A DNA stretch of 64,000 bases from Deltaproteobacteria bacterium (GTDB taxonomy: Bacteria > Desulfobacterota > Binatia > UTPRO1), in the NCBI GenBank assembly GCA_020852955.1, contig JADYZW010000060.1, positions 1 to 64,000 of the forward strand. Direction: 5' to 3'. Positions 1 through 12,468 of the stretch are shown here, in pieces. The notes beneath the pieces were generated by a model. That model was not told the origin of the DNA. It was given only the letters and a program-made list of their open reading frames with translations, and did not search any database. Position 1 is the stretch's first letter, and every line of letters starts with the position of its first letter. The translations under genes and the position numbers were made by a program.

Positions 1-141
1 CGATCGTCGCGACGAGCCGAGCGATCTCGCGGGGGGTGGGCGGCGGCGCGGCCACGAAGCGGAGCGCCCCGCTCGGCTCGCGCGTGTACACGCCGTCGAG
101 AACGAGGGTATGGAAGTGGACGTTCAGCAACAGCCCGTCAC
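1..141 (-). mobile_element. IS91-family transposase, internal fragment (runs off left edge)
   Basis: On the minus strand this stretch translates without stops. It contains NVHFHTLVLDGVYTREPSG, the hallmark of the Y2 transposase domain of IS91-type rolling-circle elements, where the HxH pair binds metal. The reading frame continues past base 1, so the C-terminal half lies outside the window. The N-terminal part is missing: similarity stops abruptly near 138-141, where the DUF5372-like sequence of the recombinase module begins on the other strand. This reads as a truncated copy cut by, or abutting, another element. The family is clear; the exact breakpoint is an estimate. Confidence 0.75.
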
Positions 142-150
142 GATACCCTG

Positions 151-618
151 TCGTCGAAGGTCACGGTTCACTATCGCTTCCACCCCCTTGCCGGCAGAGA
201 GCTCGACGTCGTTTCAGCCTCACACCGTTCTCACCTCCCCATTACCGTCCGCGGACCTGACGGTATCGATCTGAAGATTCCGCGGTGGATGATCGCGCCC
301 GCCGCGGCGACCATGGAGCTGGCGCCGGTCGCCGCACTGCCGCTTGCGGCGCTGCGGGCCGTCGCGGAGCGGCTCGCGGTGGTCGCGCCATTGCAGCCGA
401 CCGCCGCCCTCCCGGATCCTGCACTGCCGACGCCACCGTCGGGAGAGGAGGAGACCTGTGGAGGACACGAAGCAACAGGCGTTCCCGTGGGCCGTGTCGG
501 GCGTGCGCCGCGAGGTCATCGAAGTCGCGCTCGCCCCCGAGACGACCGCGGCGGTGATCGCGCTGCTCACCCGGGCGCTGCTCGCCGTCGTGCGGACCAT
601 CGCGGAGGCCGACCATGA
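151..618 (+). CDS. DUF5372-like small protein upstream of the serine recombinase (start uncertain)
   Basis: An open frame from about 151 encodes VTVHYRFHPLAGRELDVV near its N-terminus and later DLKIPRWMIAP. This resembles the small DUF5372-type proteins often found just upstream of large serine recombinases in environmental bacteria; their function is not known. No ATG or GTG precedes the conserved start: the best upstream candidate is CTG at 148, and the first in-frame ATG is at 289, inside the conserved part. The IS91 fragment ends about there, so the true start may have been lost. The last 160 bases overlap the next small gene in another frame, and the Arg-rich tail there looks like a shadow translation. 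Possibly a decaying gene. Confidence 0.45.
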   Translation, partial: SSKVTVHYRFHPLAGRELDVVSASHRSHLPITVRGPDGIDLKIPRWMIAPAAATMELAPVAALPLAALRAVAERLAVVAPLQPTAALPDPALPTPPSGEEETCGGHEATGVPVGRVGRAPRGHRSRARPRDDRGGDRAAHPGAARRRADHRGGRP

Positions 619-625
619 GCGGTGA
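458..625 (+). CDS. 55-residue protein of the recombinase module
   Basis: A GTG start at 458 lies 8-10 bases after a strong purine-rich ribosome site (GAGAGGAGG, about 441-449). The 55-residue product is acidic to neutral, begins MEDTKQQAFPWAVSG, and is mostly one predicted helix rich in Val, Leu and Ala. Its stop codon overlaps the recombinase ATG at 615 by 11 bases, so the two are probably co-translated. I recognise no domain. Its position between the DUF5372-like gene and the recombinase suggests an accessory role in the mobile module, but that is inference only. Confidence 0.55.
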   Translation: MEDTKQQAFPWAVSGVRREVIEVALAPETTAAVIALLTRALLAVVRTIAEADHER

Positions 626-2732
626 GGACAAGATCACAGCGGCGCATCGCGCCCGTCGCGCGGTCATCTACCTGCGCCAGTCCTCGGCGGGCCGGGTGCG
701 GCACAATCTCGAGAGCCAGCGCCTGCAATACGCCTTGGCCGATCGGGCCCGCGCGCTCGGCTTTGCGCACGTGGACATTCTCGATGCGGATCTCGGGATC
801 AGTGCCGCCGTCGCGGCGCAGCGCCGTGCGGACTTCGAGCGGCTACTCGGGAGCGTGGCCCTCGGCGAGATCGGTCTGATTCTCAGTCGCGAGCTCTCGC
901 GACTGCTGCGCACCGACAAAGACTTCTGTCAGCTCGTGGAGCTCTGCCAGCTGTTCGGGACACTGCTGGGCGACGAGGAGACCCTCTACGACACGAGTCG
1001 CATGGACGATCAGTTGGTGCTCGGAATCAAGGCGACCATCAGCGTCGTCGAGCTGAAGGTGCTGAAGCTGCGCCTGCTGCAGGGCAAGGAGCATAAAGCC
1101 CGCCGCGGGGCGCTCTACCCCCGGCTGCCTCCGGGGTACGTGTGGGCGGCGCCCGAGACCGTGGCCAAGGATCCCAACGTGCGCGTGCAGGAGGCGATCG
1201 CGCTCCTCTTCGCGAAGTTCCGGGAGACGTGGAGCATTCGGCAAACCTTCAAATGGTTTCGTGATCACGACGTGCCACTCCCGGTCACGAAGGTGATCGG
1301 CACGAAGCAAGCCGTCGTGTTCCAAATGCCCCGGCCGAGCTTCATCGCATCGGTCTTGCACAATCCCTTCTATGCGGGGGCCTACGCGTGGGGGCGACAC
1401 GCCACCGAGCCCGTGTGGTCCGCGGGGGTGCTCCGCAAACGCCGCACGGCGGTGGCCGCTCCCGAGCAGGCCCGCATCTTCATCCGCGACCACCACGAGG
1501 GCTACATTGACTGGGCGACGTTTGAAGAGCACCAGCGAATGATGCGGCGGAACTCCTGGCGCGGGGGCACGGACGAGACGGCGGGCGCGGTGCGCGCCGG
1601 TCAGGGCCTGTTGGCCGGGCTGCTGCGCTGCGGGCGGTGTGGACGCCGGATCCACGTCCGCTACTGGGGGAAGGCGGGGACCGCCGCGCGGTACCTCTGC
1701 AGCGGCGACTTCGGCACCGCCGCCGGCCGCTACTGCGTCGGCTTCGGAGGCGCCCTGGTGGATCGGCGCTTCGGCGAGGAGATCGTGCGCGTGCTCTCCC
1801 CGCTCGGCATGCAGGCGAGTCTCCACGCGCTCGAGCAGCTGGGTGCCCAGGACGACGAGCGTCGGCAGGTGTACGCGCGCCAGCTCGAGCAGCTGGAGTA
1901 CGAGACGGCGCGCGCCGCTGAACAGTACCACGCGGTCGACGCCCGCAATCGACTGGTGGCGGCCGAGTTGGAACGGCGCTGGAACGCCAAGCTCGAAGAG
2001 ACGGAACGCGTGCGCACGGTGCTCACGGAGCTGACGGCACAGCATCAGCCACCGTCGGCCGAGGAGCGCGGGGCGCTGCTCGCGTTCGGCGAGCGCGTCG
2101 CGGATCTCTGGCACCACCCCGCCTGTCCGATCGAGCTCAAGAAACAGATCGCCCGAACGGTCCTCGAGGACGTGCTCGTCGACGAGGATCCCCCGGGGAC
2201 GCTGGCGTTCATCGTGCATTGGAAAGGGGGGAGCCACACCGCGTTCACGATGACCAAGGTGGGCTCGAAGACCGTGCACCGGACAGCCGACGCGGACCTC
2301 GAGGTGATCCGCAAGATGGCGTCGCGCTACGGCGACACCGACATTGCGCGTGTCCTGAACAAGCTCGGCCGCCGCACCGGCAAGGGCAAACCGTGGAGCG
2401 CTCTCGCGGTCAAGACGGCGCGTCGGAATCACACGATCGAGGGTCGACGCGAGACGATCGTGGATCCCGAGCTCCTGACGCTACAGGCCGCCGCGCGGTA
2501 CACCGCGACGAGCGACACGACCATCAAGAAGCTCGTCGATGCTGGCGTCGTGCCGATGCGACAGGTCGTGCCGTTTGCCCCGTGGGAGATTCACCGCGCA
2601 GATCTCGAGACCGAGCCGGTGCGCGCGATCTTCGAGCATCTCAAGCGCACCGGTCGCCTCTCGATCGGGGATCCGTCGACAACGCAGCCCGAACTCTTCG
2701 AGGGAAATCACGGAGGTGACAATGCCAGGTAG
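615..2732 (+). CDS. Large serine recombinase (site-specific integrase/transposase)
   Basis: This 705-residue protein has the order of a large serine recombinase. The N-terminal resolvase catalytic domain has VIYLRQSS near residues 17-24 (S23 is the likely nucleophile) and later the LSRELSRLLR stretch. A central recombinase domain covers about residues 170-310. A zinc ribbon follows (LLRCGRCGRR about 340, then two later Cys), then a coiled region of about 400-480. The tail holds two small helix-turn-helix-like parts, the last resembling an excisionase or MerR fold (YTATSDTTIKKLVDAGVVP). Such enzymes cut and join DNA at attachment sites through a phosphoserine link. It is intact and, with the two small genes before it, forms a mobile module. 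Confidence 0.9.
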   Translation: MSGEDKITAAHRARRAVIYLRQSSAGRVRHNLESQRLQYALADRARALGFAHVDILDADLGISAAVAAQRRADFERLLGSVALGEIGLILSRELSRLLRTDKDFCQLVELCQLFGTLLGDEETLYDTSRMDDQLVLGIKATISVVELKVLKLRLLQGKEHKARRGALYPRLPPGYVWAAPETVAKDPNVRVQEAIALLFAKFRETWSIRQTFKWFRDHDVPLPVTKVIGTKQAVVFQMPRPSFIASVLHNPFYAGAYAWGRHATEPVWSAGVLRKRRTAVAAPEQARIFIRDHHEGYIDWATFEEHQRMMRRNSWRGGTDETAGAVRAGQGLLAGLLRCGRCGRRIHVRYWGKAGTAARYLCSGDFGTAAGRYCVGFGGALVDRRFGEEIVRVLSPLGMQASLHALEQLGAQDDERRQVYARQLEQLEYETARAAEQYHAVDARNRLVAAELERRWNAKLEETERVRTVLTELTAQHQPPSAEERGALLAFGERVADLWHHPACPIELKKQIARTVLEDVLVDEDPPGTLAFIVHWKGGSHTAFTMTKVGSKTVHRTADADLEVIRKMASRYGDTDIARVLNKLGRRTGKGKPWSALAVKTARRNHTIEGRRETIVDPELLTLQAAARYTATSDTTIKKLVDAGVVPMRQVVPFAPWEIHRADLETEPVRAIFEHLKRTGRLSIGDPSTTQPELFEGNHGGDNAR

Positions 2733-2869
2733 TGTGCCCATCCGATCAAATTGAGCGCACTTCCCCACCGCTGAATCGCCGGGTCGCCGACGGAGTCGCT
2801 CTTGCCGCTGACGGTATCGCGCCGGCGGGGCGTTGCTTTTTGGGCGGCATCTGCCGCACTCTGCCGACG
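2711..2869 (+). other. Recombinase 3' end: strong start site with a 10-codon frame, then the kinase leader
   Basis: A near-perfect ribosome site (GGAGGTGAC, 2712-2720) precedes an ATG at 2722 inside the recombinase stop region, but the frame ends after ten codons (MPGSVPIRSN). Such a strong start for so short a peptide suggests that a downstream gene of the mobile module was truncated here. The nearby GATCAAATTGAGCGCACTTC (2743-2762) looks to me like the end of an insertion element, though I cannot verify that. The remaining bases to 2869 lead into the kinase gene and hold no gene that I can support. Confidence 0.3.
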
Positions 2870-6838
<3,969 letters not shown>

Positions 6839-6898
6839 TAGGGTGCGGCGGAAGGCGGGAACGCATCGACCCGGCGCGCCTCGAAGATTCGCGACGCC

Positions 6899-9004
6899 CT
6901 ACGGATGGTCATAGCCGGGGATGTCGTCGAGCGCCGGCCGCCCGGTCAACGCATGCGCCGCCAGTCGGCCCGACATCACCGCCGCCTCCACGCAGCCGGC
7001 GTTGAAGCCGCAATCGGTCCAGTCCCCGCACACCGTCAGATTGTCGTAGGTCGGGTCGAGCGGTGAGATGCGGTACCGGCCGCTGCCGGGAAGCGAGAGC
7101 GTGTAGCGCTCGGTCGGGCTCACGTTCGCGATCCAGTACTGGCTCCGGAAGCGCTCGGCCCCGACGAGATGCGCCCCGTCTGGTGCGACCAGGAGGTCCC
7201 AGCGAAAGCCGCCGCTCGCGTCGACGGCGCGCGGCCAGAGGTGGCGTACGTCATCCTCGAGGAAGCGCACGGCGTTCCGACGCACGGCCTCGCGTTGGCG
7301 GCCAGGATACGCGGGTGAGGCGACGGCGACGTCGAGCGGATCCCGGAGGACGCTGCAGAAGTACGCGAGCGACCCGGGCCGCTCGGGCCACCGCTCGCGC
7401 GCGAGCAGGTGGCCCATGTCGGCCCACGTATCGAAGGGCTCCACGAACCCCGAGAGCGTGATCGGCGGCCCGCTCCATCCGAGCGCCGGCGTGTCGGCGT
7501 GCAGCCAGAGCTGGAACGCCTGCGTCGCGACGGTCCCGACGTGCTCCACCATCTCCCGCCAGCGCGGGTCGCGGGCGACGAGGCTCCGACAGACGTACGG
7601 AATCGCGCCGAGGCCGACTCCCAGCACGACCAGATCGAAGTCCTCGCCGACGCGCAGCGTCCGCGCGCCCTCGCGGCGCTCGTCCCAGTGGCACTCGAAG
7701 CGGCGCCCCTCGCGGCGCAGGCGCTCGCCGTCCTCGAGCTGCGCCCAGTGCGGCTCGGCGGGCCAGCATGGCATGCCGCCGACGTCCACGAGCGGCGCGT
7801 ACGCCGCCCCACCGGAGACGCGCGCCTGCACGTCGAAGGCGAGCCGGTCGACGTGGGCGTCTGCGCCGCGCGCGTCTGGCCCGGCGATGCCGACGTCGCG
7901 CAGGCGATGGAAGAACTCGAAGCGCACGCCGCGGCGGCGCAGCACCTCGTACATCGGGGCGAAGACGACGTCCCCCATGCCCGCATTCATCTTCCAGAAG
8001 AAGGCGCCGCGGTACGTGAAGAACGCCCGCAGGAAGCCGCGCAGCGCCTGGCCGGCGGCAACGCGCGGTCGCGCGGGATCGCCGTGCTCGTAGGCGAAGC
8101 CGAGATCGTAGAGGCTCCGCAGGTAGGCCGAGTCGAGCGCGCGCGGCGACGCGCCGTTGAGCGCGAGCCACTCGCGGCAGTCGTACTCGTCGATCGCATC
8201 GAAGCCGCGCGGATCCGTCATCAGACCGCAGCGCAGGTTGCCGCGGATCGTCGCGATCGTGAGGTCCATCACCTCCCAGATGCGCCGGAGCTCGGAATCC
8301 TCGGCGAGGCGCGCATCCAACATCCGGCGGGCGCTCGCGCCGATCGTGTCGACCACCTGCACGAGCAGGCTCGGCGGCTCGTCACGCGTCGTCCCGAACG
8401 CTTGCTCCAGCAGCGAGGCCGCTTGCGCGAGGCCGGTGAGCGTCGCGATCTGGCCGGCGCGCACGAAGCGCCCGAGCGGGTCCCCTGCGTCGCCCCCGGC
8501 GTCCCCTGGAATCGCGGGCGGCGCTCCCATCTCACGACCGATGGTCTCGACCAGGGCCCGCAGCAGCGTGGTCGCGCGTTGCATGTAGTGCGCGACCGAC
8601 CAGCGCATCGGCGTCGGCAGCGGATCGCCCGGCAGGCCCTCGGTCGGCGGGAACACCCGCGTCCACGGCTCCCAGGCCCCGTCGGCGAGGCGATCGGTCA
8701 CCGCAACGAGCGGGGCCGGCTGGAAGGCCTCGCGCCAGTCGAGCCCGAGCTCGTCGTAGCACTCGCGCAGCGCGCGGAACGCATTCTCGTACCAGCCCAT
8801 CCAGACGTGCAGGCCGTGCTCCTCGATGCGGCCGTAGGGCCCGCGCCCCGACGCGCCCTTGCCGCCGAGGCGCCAGCCTTGCTGATGGACGGTCACCTCG
8901 TAGCGCCCCGCGTGCTCCGGGCGCGTCAACTCGAGCGCCGCCGCCATCGCGGCGCAGCCGCCGCCGACGACGGCGACGCGAATCCGATCGGTTCCTCCAG
9001 GCAT
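6899..9004 (-). CDS. FAD-dependent oxidoreductase, carotenoid-desaturase-like
   Basis: This 701-residue protein begins with a dinucleotide-binding motif (RVAVVGGGCAAMAAALEL) followed by GWRLGGKGASGR. That layout is typical of amine-oxidase/phytoene-desaturase-type flavoproteins. The motif EEHGLHVWMGWYENAF fits the substrate-side loop of that superfamily. A C-terminal FAD-contact motif (NLTVCGDWTDCGFNAGCVEAA) closes the fold. Only five bases separate it from the reductase upstream, and a polyprenyl synthase lies before that, so an isoprenoid or carotenoid-like substrate is likely. The exact reaction (desaturation, dehydroxylation or isomerisation) cannot be told. The start at 9004 is an ATG directly ahead of the Rossmann motif. 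Confidence 0.8.
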   Translation of the reverse strand: MPGGTDRIRVAVVGGGCAAMAAALELTRPEHAGRYEVTVHQQGWRLGGKGASGRGPYGRIEEHGLHVWMGWYENAFRALRECYDELGLDWREAFQPAPLVAVTDRLADGAWEPWTRVFPPTEGLPGDPLPTPMRWSVAHYMQRATTLLRALVETIGREMGAPPAIPGDAGGDAGDPLGRFVRAGQIATLTGLAQAASLLEQAFGTTRDEPPSLLVQVVDTIGASARRMLDARLAEDSELRRIWEVMDLTIATIRGNLRCGLMTDPRGFDAIDEYDCREWLALNGASPRALDSAYLRSLYDLGFAYEHGDPARPRVAAGQALRGFLRAFFTYRGAFFWKMNAGMGDVVFAPMYEVLRRRGVRFEFFHRLRDVGIAGPDARGADAHVDRLAFDVQARVSGGAAYAPLVDVGGMPCWPAEPHWAQLEDGERLRREGRRFECHWDERREGARTLRVGEDFDLVVLGVGLGAIPYVCRSLVARDPRWREMVEHVGTVATQAFQLWLHADTPALGWSGPPITLSGFVEPFDTWADMGHLLARERWPERPGSLAYFCSVLRDPLDVAVASPAYPGRQREAVRRNAVRFLEDDVRHLWPRAVDASGGFRWDLLVAPDGAHLVGAERFRSQYWIANVSPTERYTLSLPGSGRYRISPLDPTYDNLTVCGDWTDCGFNAGCVEAAVMSGRLAAHALTGRPALDDIPGYDHP

Positions 9005-9009
9005 CGTCG

Positions 9010-10068
9010 CTACTCCAGATCTTCCCGCGCGACGTCGGCGAACCCGAGCACGAGGTCGGGCCCGAAGACACGGCCGGGCGTTTGGAATCCCGCCTCGACG
9101 TCGCCGCGCGCGACCCGCGCCGCGATCGCTCCCGCGGTGGCGCCGGTGAACGCGTACGCCTCGGGCGTCGTGAGCCGCGCCCGCGCGCGACCGCCGCGGC
9201 CGTCCTCGATCTCGGCGACGCACGCCATGCGCCACGTCGCGGAGTCCGCGCCGCGCGGCGGCGTCCCCCAGAGGACGTCCGACAGCGCGCGCCCGAGCGC
9301 CGCGCCCACCGGCGTCCGCAACCACGGCGCGCACAGCGGGCCGAGCGGCAGCAAACGCAGGAGCGGCGTCGCTTCGACGAAGGTCGTGATCTCGCGGATG
9401 CCGGTGGTGTGGTACGCCGTCACGAGATCGGCGGCGCTGACGTTGAGACAGGCCACGGGGTGCGGGCCGAGGTCGAACGCGCGCTCCACCGAGCCCAGCC
9501 GAAGCGGCCGCAGCGCGCCGTCGCGCCGCGCGACGCCGAGCACCACGTTCTCGAGCAGCGTCTTCGCCGATCCCGGCGAGAGAAAGAACGGTCGGCTGAC
9601 CGCGATCGTGAGCGCGCGCGCACGCCGCACGCGGCGCGCCAGGTGCGCCGCCAGGCAGTCGGTCGGCACGACGTCGAAGCCGACCGCCGGCATCAGCATC
9701 ACGCCGCGGGCGCGCGCCGCCGCGTGCCGCGCCGCCAGGCGCTCGAGCACGGACACCTCGGCGCAGAGGTCGAGGTAGTGCGCGCCGCGCTCGAGACACG
9801 CGTCGGCGATCGGCTCCGCCGTCGCCGAGAAGGGCCCCGCGGCGTTCAGCACGACCGCAACGTCGTCGAGCATCGCCGTCACCGCCGAGGGATCGTCGGC
9901 GCGCGCCGTCCGATAGGGAGCGCCGAGCGCGGCGGCGAGCCGCTCGGTCTTCGCGACGTCGCGCCCCGCGACGATCGGCGCGATCCCGAGGTGGCGGAGC
10001 GCCTCGACCGCGAGCGTCCCGGAGTATCCCGTCGCGCCGTAGACGAGGACGCGTCCCGGCGCGCTCAC
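9010..10068 (-). CDS. Saccharopine-dehydrogenase-like NAD(P)-binding protein
   Basis: A GTG-started protein of 352 residues. It opens with a Rossmann fold (RVLVYGATGYSGTLAVEAL) and then AGRD and the NAAGPFS segment found in the saccharopine dehydrogenase / trans-acting enoyl reductase superfamily. Members reduce or oxidise varied substrates, including polyketide and lipid double bonds. Five bases separate it from the FAD oxidoreductase downstream and 39 from the polyprenyl synthase upstream, all on one strand. I infer a reductase step on a prenyl-derived product. True lysine metabolism is unlikely in this context. Confidence 0.75.
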   Translation of the reverse strand: MSAPGRVLVYGATGYSGTLAVEALRHLGIAPIVAGRDVAKTERLAAALGAPYRTARADDPSAVTAMLDDVAVVLNAAGPFSATAEPIADACLERGAHYLDLCAEVSVLERLAARHAAARARGVMLMPAVGFDVVPTDCLAAHLARRVRRARALTIAVSRPFFLSPGSAKTLLENVVLGVARRDGALRPLRLGSVERAFDLGPHPVACLNVSAADLVTAYHTTGIREITTFVEATPLLRLLPLGPLCAPWLRTPVGAALGRALSDVLWGTPPRGADSATWRMACVAEIEDGRGGRARARLTTPEAYAFTGATAGAIAARVARGDVEAGFQTPGRVFGPDLVLGFADVAREDLE

Positions 10069-10107
10069 GCGCGCGCCGCGGCCGCGCCCGGCGGCGAAGT
10101 CCGCGCC

Positions 10108-11142
10108 TCACGCACGCCGGATCACCCAGGCGGGCAGCTCTTCGACGAATCGGCGATCCTCGGAATCCGGCATCCCGGCATAGAGGCGGACGCACTCCTC
10201 GCGGGCCGCGCCCGCGAGTGCGTGCGCCACCGTCCGCGCGTAGTCGACGCTGCCGCGCGCCAGCATGCGGTCCCGCACCCAGCGAACGTCTTCGTCGTCG
10301 CGCGCGGCGCGCGGCAGCGCCAGGAACGCCGCGAGCCGGTCGCGCTCGGCGTCGCCCGCTTCCCGCATGAGGTGCAGCAGCATCAGCGTGCGCTTCCCTT
10401 CACGAATGTCGCCGTCGAGCTCCTTCCCGTACGCCGCCTCGTTTCCGACCAGGTTCAGGACATCGTCCTGGATCTGGAAGGCGACGCCGAGAAAGAAGCC
10501 GAAGCGGATGAAGCGGTCGAGGTTCTCCTCGCTGCGCGTCCCGATCAACGCGCCCGCGCGGCTCGGGAAGATGGTCGTGTACCAGCAGGTCTTCTTGAGG
10601 ACCATGGCGAAGTACTCGGCGTCCCCGAGTCGGAGCGCCACGTCCCGCCGCCATCCGAGCTCCATCGCCTGCCCCTCGACGGATTCCCGCCCCATGCGCT
10701 CGGCGTCCTCGAGCAGACGCAGCGCCAGCCGCGGCCCGATCGTCGCGCGCGTGTCCATGAGGGCGCGGAGACCGAGGAGGATCAGCGCGTCGCCGGTGTT
10801 CACCGCGACCGCGGTCCCGTGCGTGGCGTGCAGCGTCGGTCCACCGCGCCGGGCCTCGCTCTCGTCCTCGACGTCGTCGTGGACGAGGAAGGCGTTGTGC
10901 AGCAGCTCGAGGCCGACCGCCGCCCCGGCCGCCTCTTCGGCCGCCGCGCCGAAGAGGCGCGCCGTCGCGATGCAGAGCGTCGGGCGCATCATCCGGCCGC
11001 CGCGCCGCGGGTAGTCGGCGACGAGCGCGTAGAGGTGCCGGTGCGGCTCGCGCGGCGCGAGGTAGCGGGCGAGCGCCACGCGCGTGAGATCGCCGTATCG
11101 CCGCAGCATCACCGGCACCACGCTGCTGTCCTCCGGCGACAC
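10108..11142 (-). CDS. Polyprenyl (trans-isoprenyl) diphosphate synthase
   Basis: This 344-residue enzyme carries the first aspartate-rich motif as HDDVEDESEARRGG (DDxxD at residues 89-93) and a second aspartate-rich region in FQIQDDVLNLVG. Both bind the Mg-diphosphate of the allylic substrate. RGGRMMRPTL corresponds to the conserved GGKRxRP substrate-binding segment, with the usual lysine replaced. The family condenses isopentenyl diphosphate units to geranylgeranyl or longer diphosphates; chain length cannot be read safely here. The GTG start at 11142 overlaps the preceding stop codon by one base (TAGTG), so the two genes are probably translationally coupled. Confidence 0.88.
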   Translation of the reverse strand: MSPEDSSVVPVMLRRYGDLTRVALARYLAPREPHRHLYALVADYPRRGGRMMRPTLCIATARLFGAAAEEAAGAAVGLELLHNAFLVHDDVEDESEARRGGPTLHATHGTAVAVNTGDALILLGLRALMDTRATIGPRLALRLLEDAERMGRESVEGQAMELGWRRDVALRLGDAEYFAMVLKKTCWYTTIFPSRAGALIGTRSEENLDRFIRFGFFLGVAFQIQDDVLNLVGNEAAYGKELDGDIREGKRTLMLLHLMREAGDAERDRLAAFLALPRAARDDEDVRWVRDRMLARGSVDYARTVAHALAGAAREECVRLYAGMPDSEDRRFVEELPAWVIRRA

Positions 11143-11915
11143 TAGCCGGCTGCGGGCACGACGATCGTCAGCTCGCCGACGGGAACGTTGGCCCTATCGT
11201 CGACCACCATCCCCGTGTAGCGGCCGGGCGCCTGGTCGACCGGCACCGTCACGTGGATGCGGACGACGCCGTCGTCTCCCGGCGCGACGCGCACGTCCGT
11301 GAGGCGCGTCGCGGCGTCGCTCGCAAGACCGAGCCGTCCGATCGTGAGGGCGTGCCCGGCCGGGATCGGCTCGACGTCGAGCGCGGTCTCGACGGGACGC
11401 GGCGAGTCGACGACCAGCCGCACGCGGAGCGGCGGCGCCTCGGCGGCGTCCGCGCGCACGGCGGACGGCGCCGGGGCGGCGTCTTCGCCGGCGCGCGCCG
11501 CGGGCGGCGGCGGAGCCTGGGACGCCGCCGGCACGGTCGAGCGCCCCGGCGGAGGCGTCTCCGCGGCATCGAGCCCCGCGAGCGCGAAGAACTCGACCCA
11601 CGCCCCCGCGAAGTCCGACGCCGTCCGCACCAGCTGGCTCGCGACGCTCTGCGCGTCCTGCGCCATCGCCTCGGCGCCGTAGACGCCGCGCCGCACCCGC
11701 TGCGCCGCCTCCTGCCCGCGCTTCAGGTACTCATCGACGACCCGGTACCCGAGCTCGACGGAGCGCGCGAGGAGATCGTCGGCGGACGCAGGGCACGCCG
11801 GCGCGCCACCGCGCGCCGAGGAAGACGCTCCCGCCTCCCCGAGCAATCCGTCCCATTTCCGGATCGGGGTCGTGCGCGCGGCGACGGGGCGGCGGATGCG
11901 ATCGCGTTCGGTCAC
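11142..11915 (-). CDS. Unknown protein: helical N-terminus plus Ig-like C-terminus (paralogue B)
   Basis: This 257-residue protein has no signal peptide that I can see. Residues about 45-120 are helical and end in DFAGAWVEFFALAG. A Pro/Ala-rich linker follows (about 125-165), then an Ig-like beta domain (about 170-257) containing APGRYTGMVV. The protein encoded just upstream repeats this plan (LGQWSDFF and QPGTYHGALTL), so I read the two as diverged copies of one family. It starts with GTG one base after that gene's stop and is coupled to the polyprenyl synthase downstream. Function unknown; the helical part could be phasin-like or membrane-associating, which is speculation. Confidence 0.7.
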   Translation of the reverse strand: MTERDRIRRPVAARTTPIRKWDGLLGEAGASSSARGGAPACPASADDLLARSVELGYRVVDEYLKRGQEAAQRVRRGVYGAEAMAQDAQSVASQLVRTASDFAGAWVEFFALAGLDAAETPPPGRSTVPAASQAPPPPAARAGEDAAPAPSAVRADAAEAPPLRVRLVVDSPRPVETALDVEPIPAGHALTIGRLGLASDAATRLTDVRVAPGDDGVVRIHVTVPVDQAPGRYTGMVVDDRANVPVGELTIVVPAAG

Positions 11916-11916
11916 G

Positions 11917-12459
11917 CTATTTGTACACGTACAGCACGCGCCCGAGGATCTTGGTGTTCCCGAGCGTCAGAGCACCGTGGTACGTGCCGGGCTGCGCCGG
12001 GAGCGCCGTGACCTTCACCTTCACCATGTCCAGATCCACGTTGGGGAGGGGAGGAGCATCCGTATCGGGATCCAGGATCCGCACGTTCGCCTTGGCGAAC
12101 GTCGTCGGCCCGGTGAGATCGGTGCACTCGATCGACTGACCGTCGACGGTGTCCGTGAGCACGACGAGCGACGCTCCGCCGGGAACCGGGGGCGGATTGT
12201 TCTGATTGTACGGTCCGGCAATGAACGTCGCCGTTCCCATTTCGTCCTCGTCACCCCCACTGATCTGATTGACGACCTTGAAGAAATCGGACCACTGCCC
12301 GAGCACATCGTCGGCAAGGTTGCTGAGCGAGTAGGTGTCGTTCGCGATGGCTTTGAGCGCCTTCCGGACCCGGTCCTCGGTGTTGAGCGCGAACTCCTGC
12401 GCGCGATCGCTCCCGCGCTTGACGCGCCTCATGAGCTTCAACTTCTTGGCTTTCGCCAT
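11917..12459 (-). CDS. Unknown protein: basic helical N-terminus plus Ig-like C-terminus (paralogue A)
   Basis: This 180-residue protein starts with a very basic segment (MAKAKKLKLMRRVKR). An amphipathic helical region follows, containing DDVLGQWSDFFKVV (about 48-62), and then a beta-rich domain ending in QPGTYHGALTLGN. It mirrors the 257-residue product downstream but lacks the Pro/Ala linker. The start is an ATG with GGAGGAAAG just upstream. It sits nine bases from the secreted protein upstream and one base from its paralogue, in what looks like one transcript with the isoprenoid genes. No known family is recognised. Confidence 0.7.
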   Translation of the reverse strand: MAKAKKLKLMRRVKRGSDRAQEFALNTEDRVRKALKAIANDTYSLSNLADDVLGQWSDFFKVVNQISGGDEDEMGTATFIAGPYNQNNPPPVPGGASLVVLTDTVDGQSIECTDLTGPTTFAKANVRILDPDTDAPPLPNVDLDMVKVKVTALPAQPGTYHGALTLGNTKILGRVLYVYK

Positions 12460-12468
12460 CTTTCCTCC

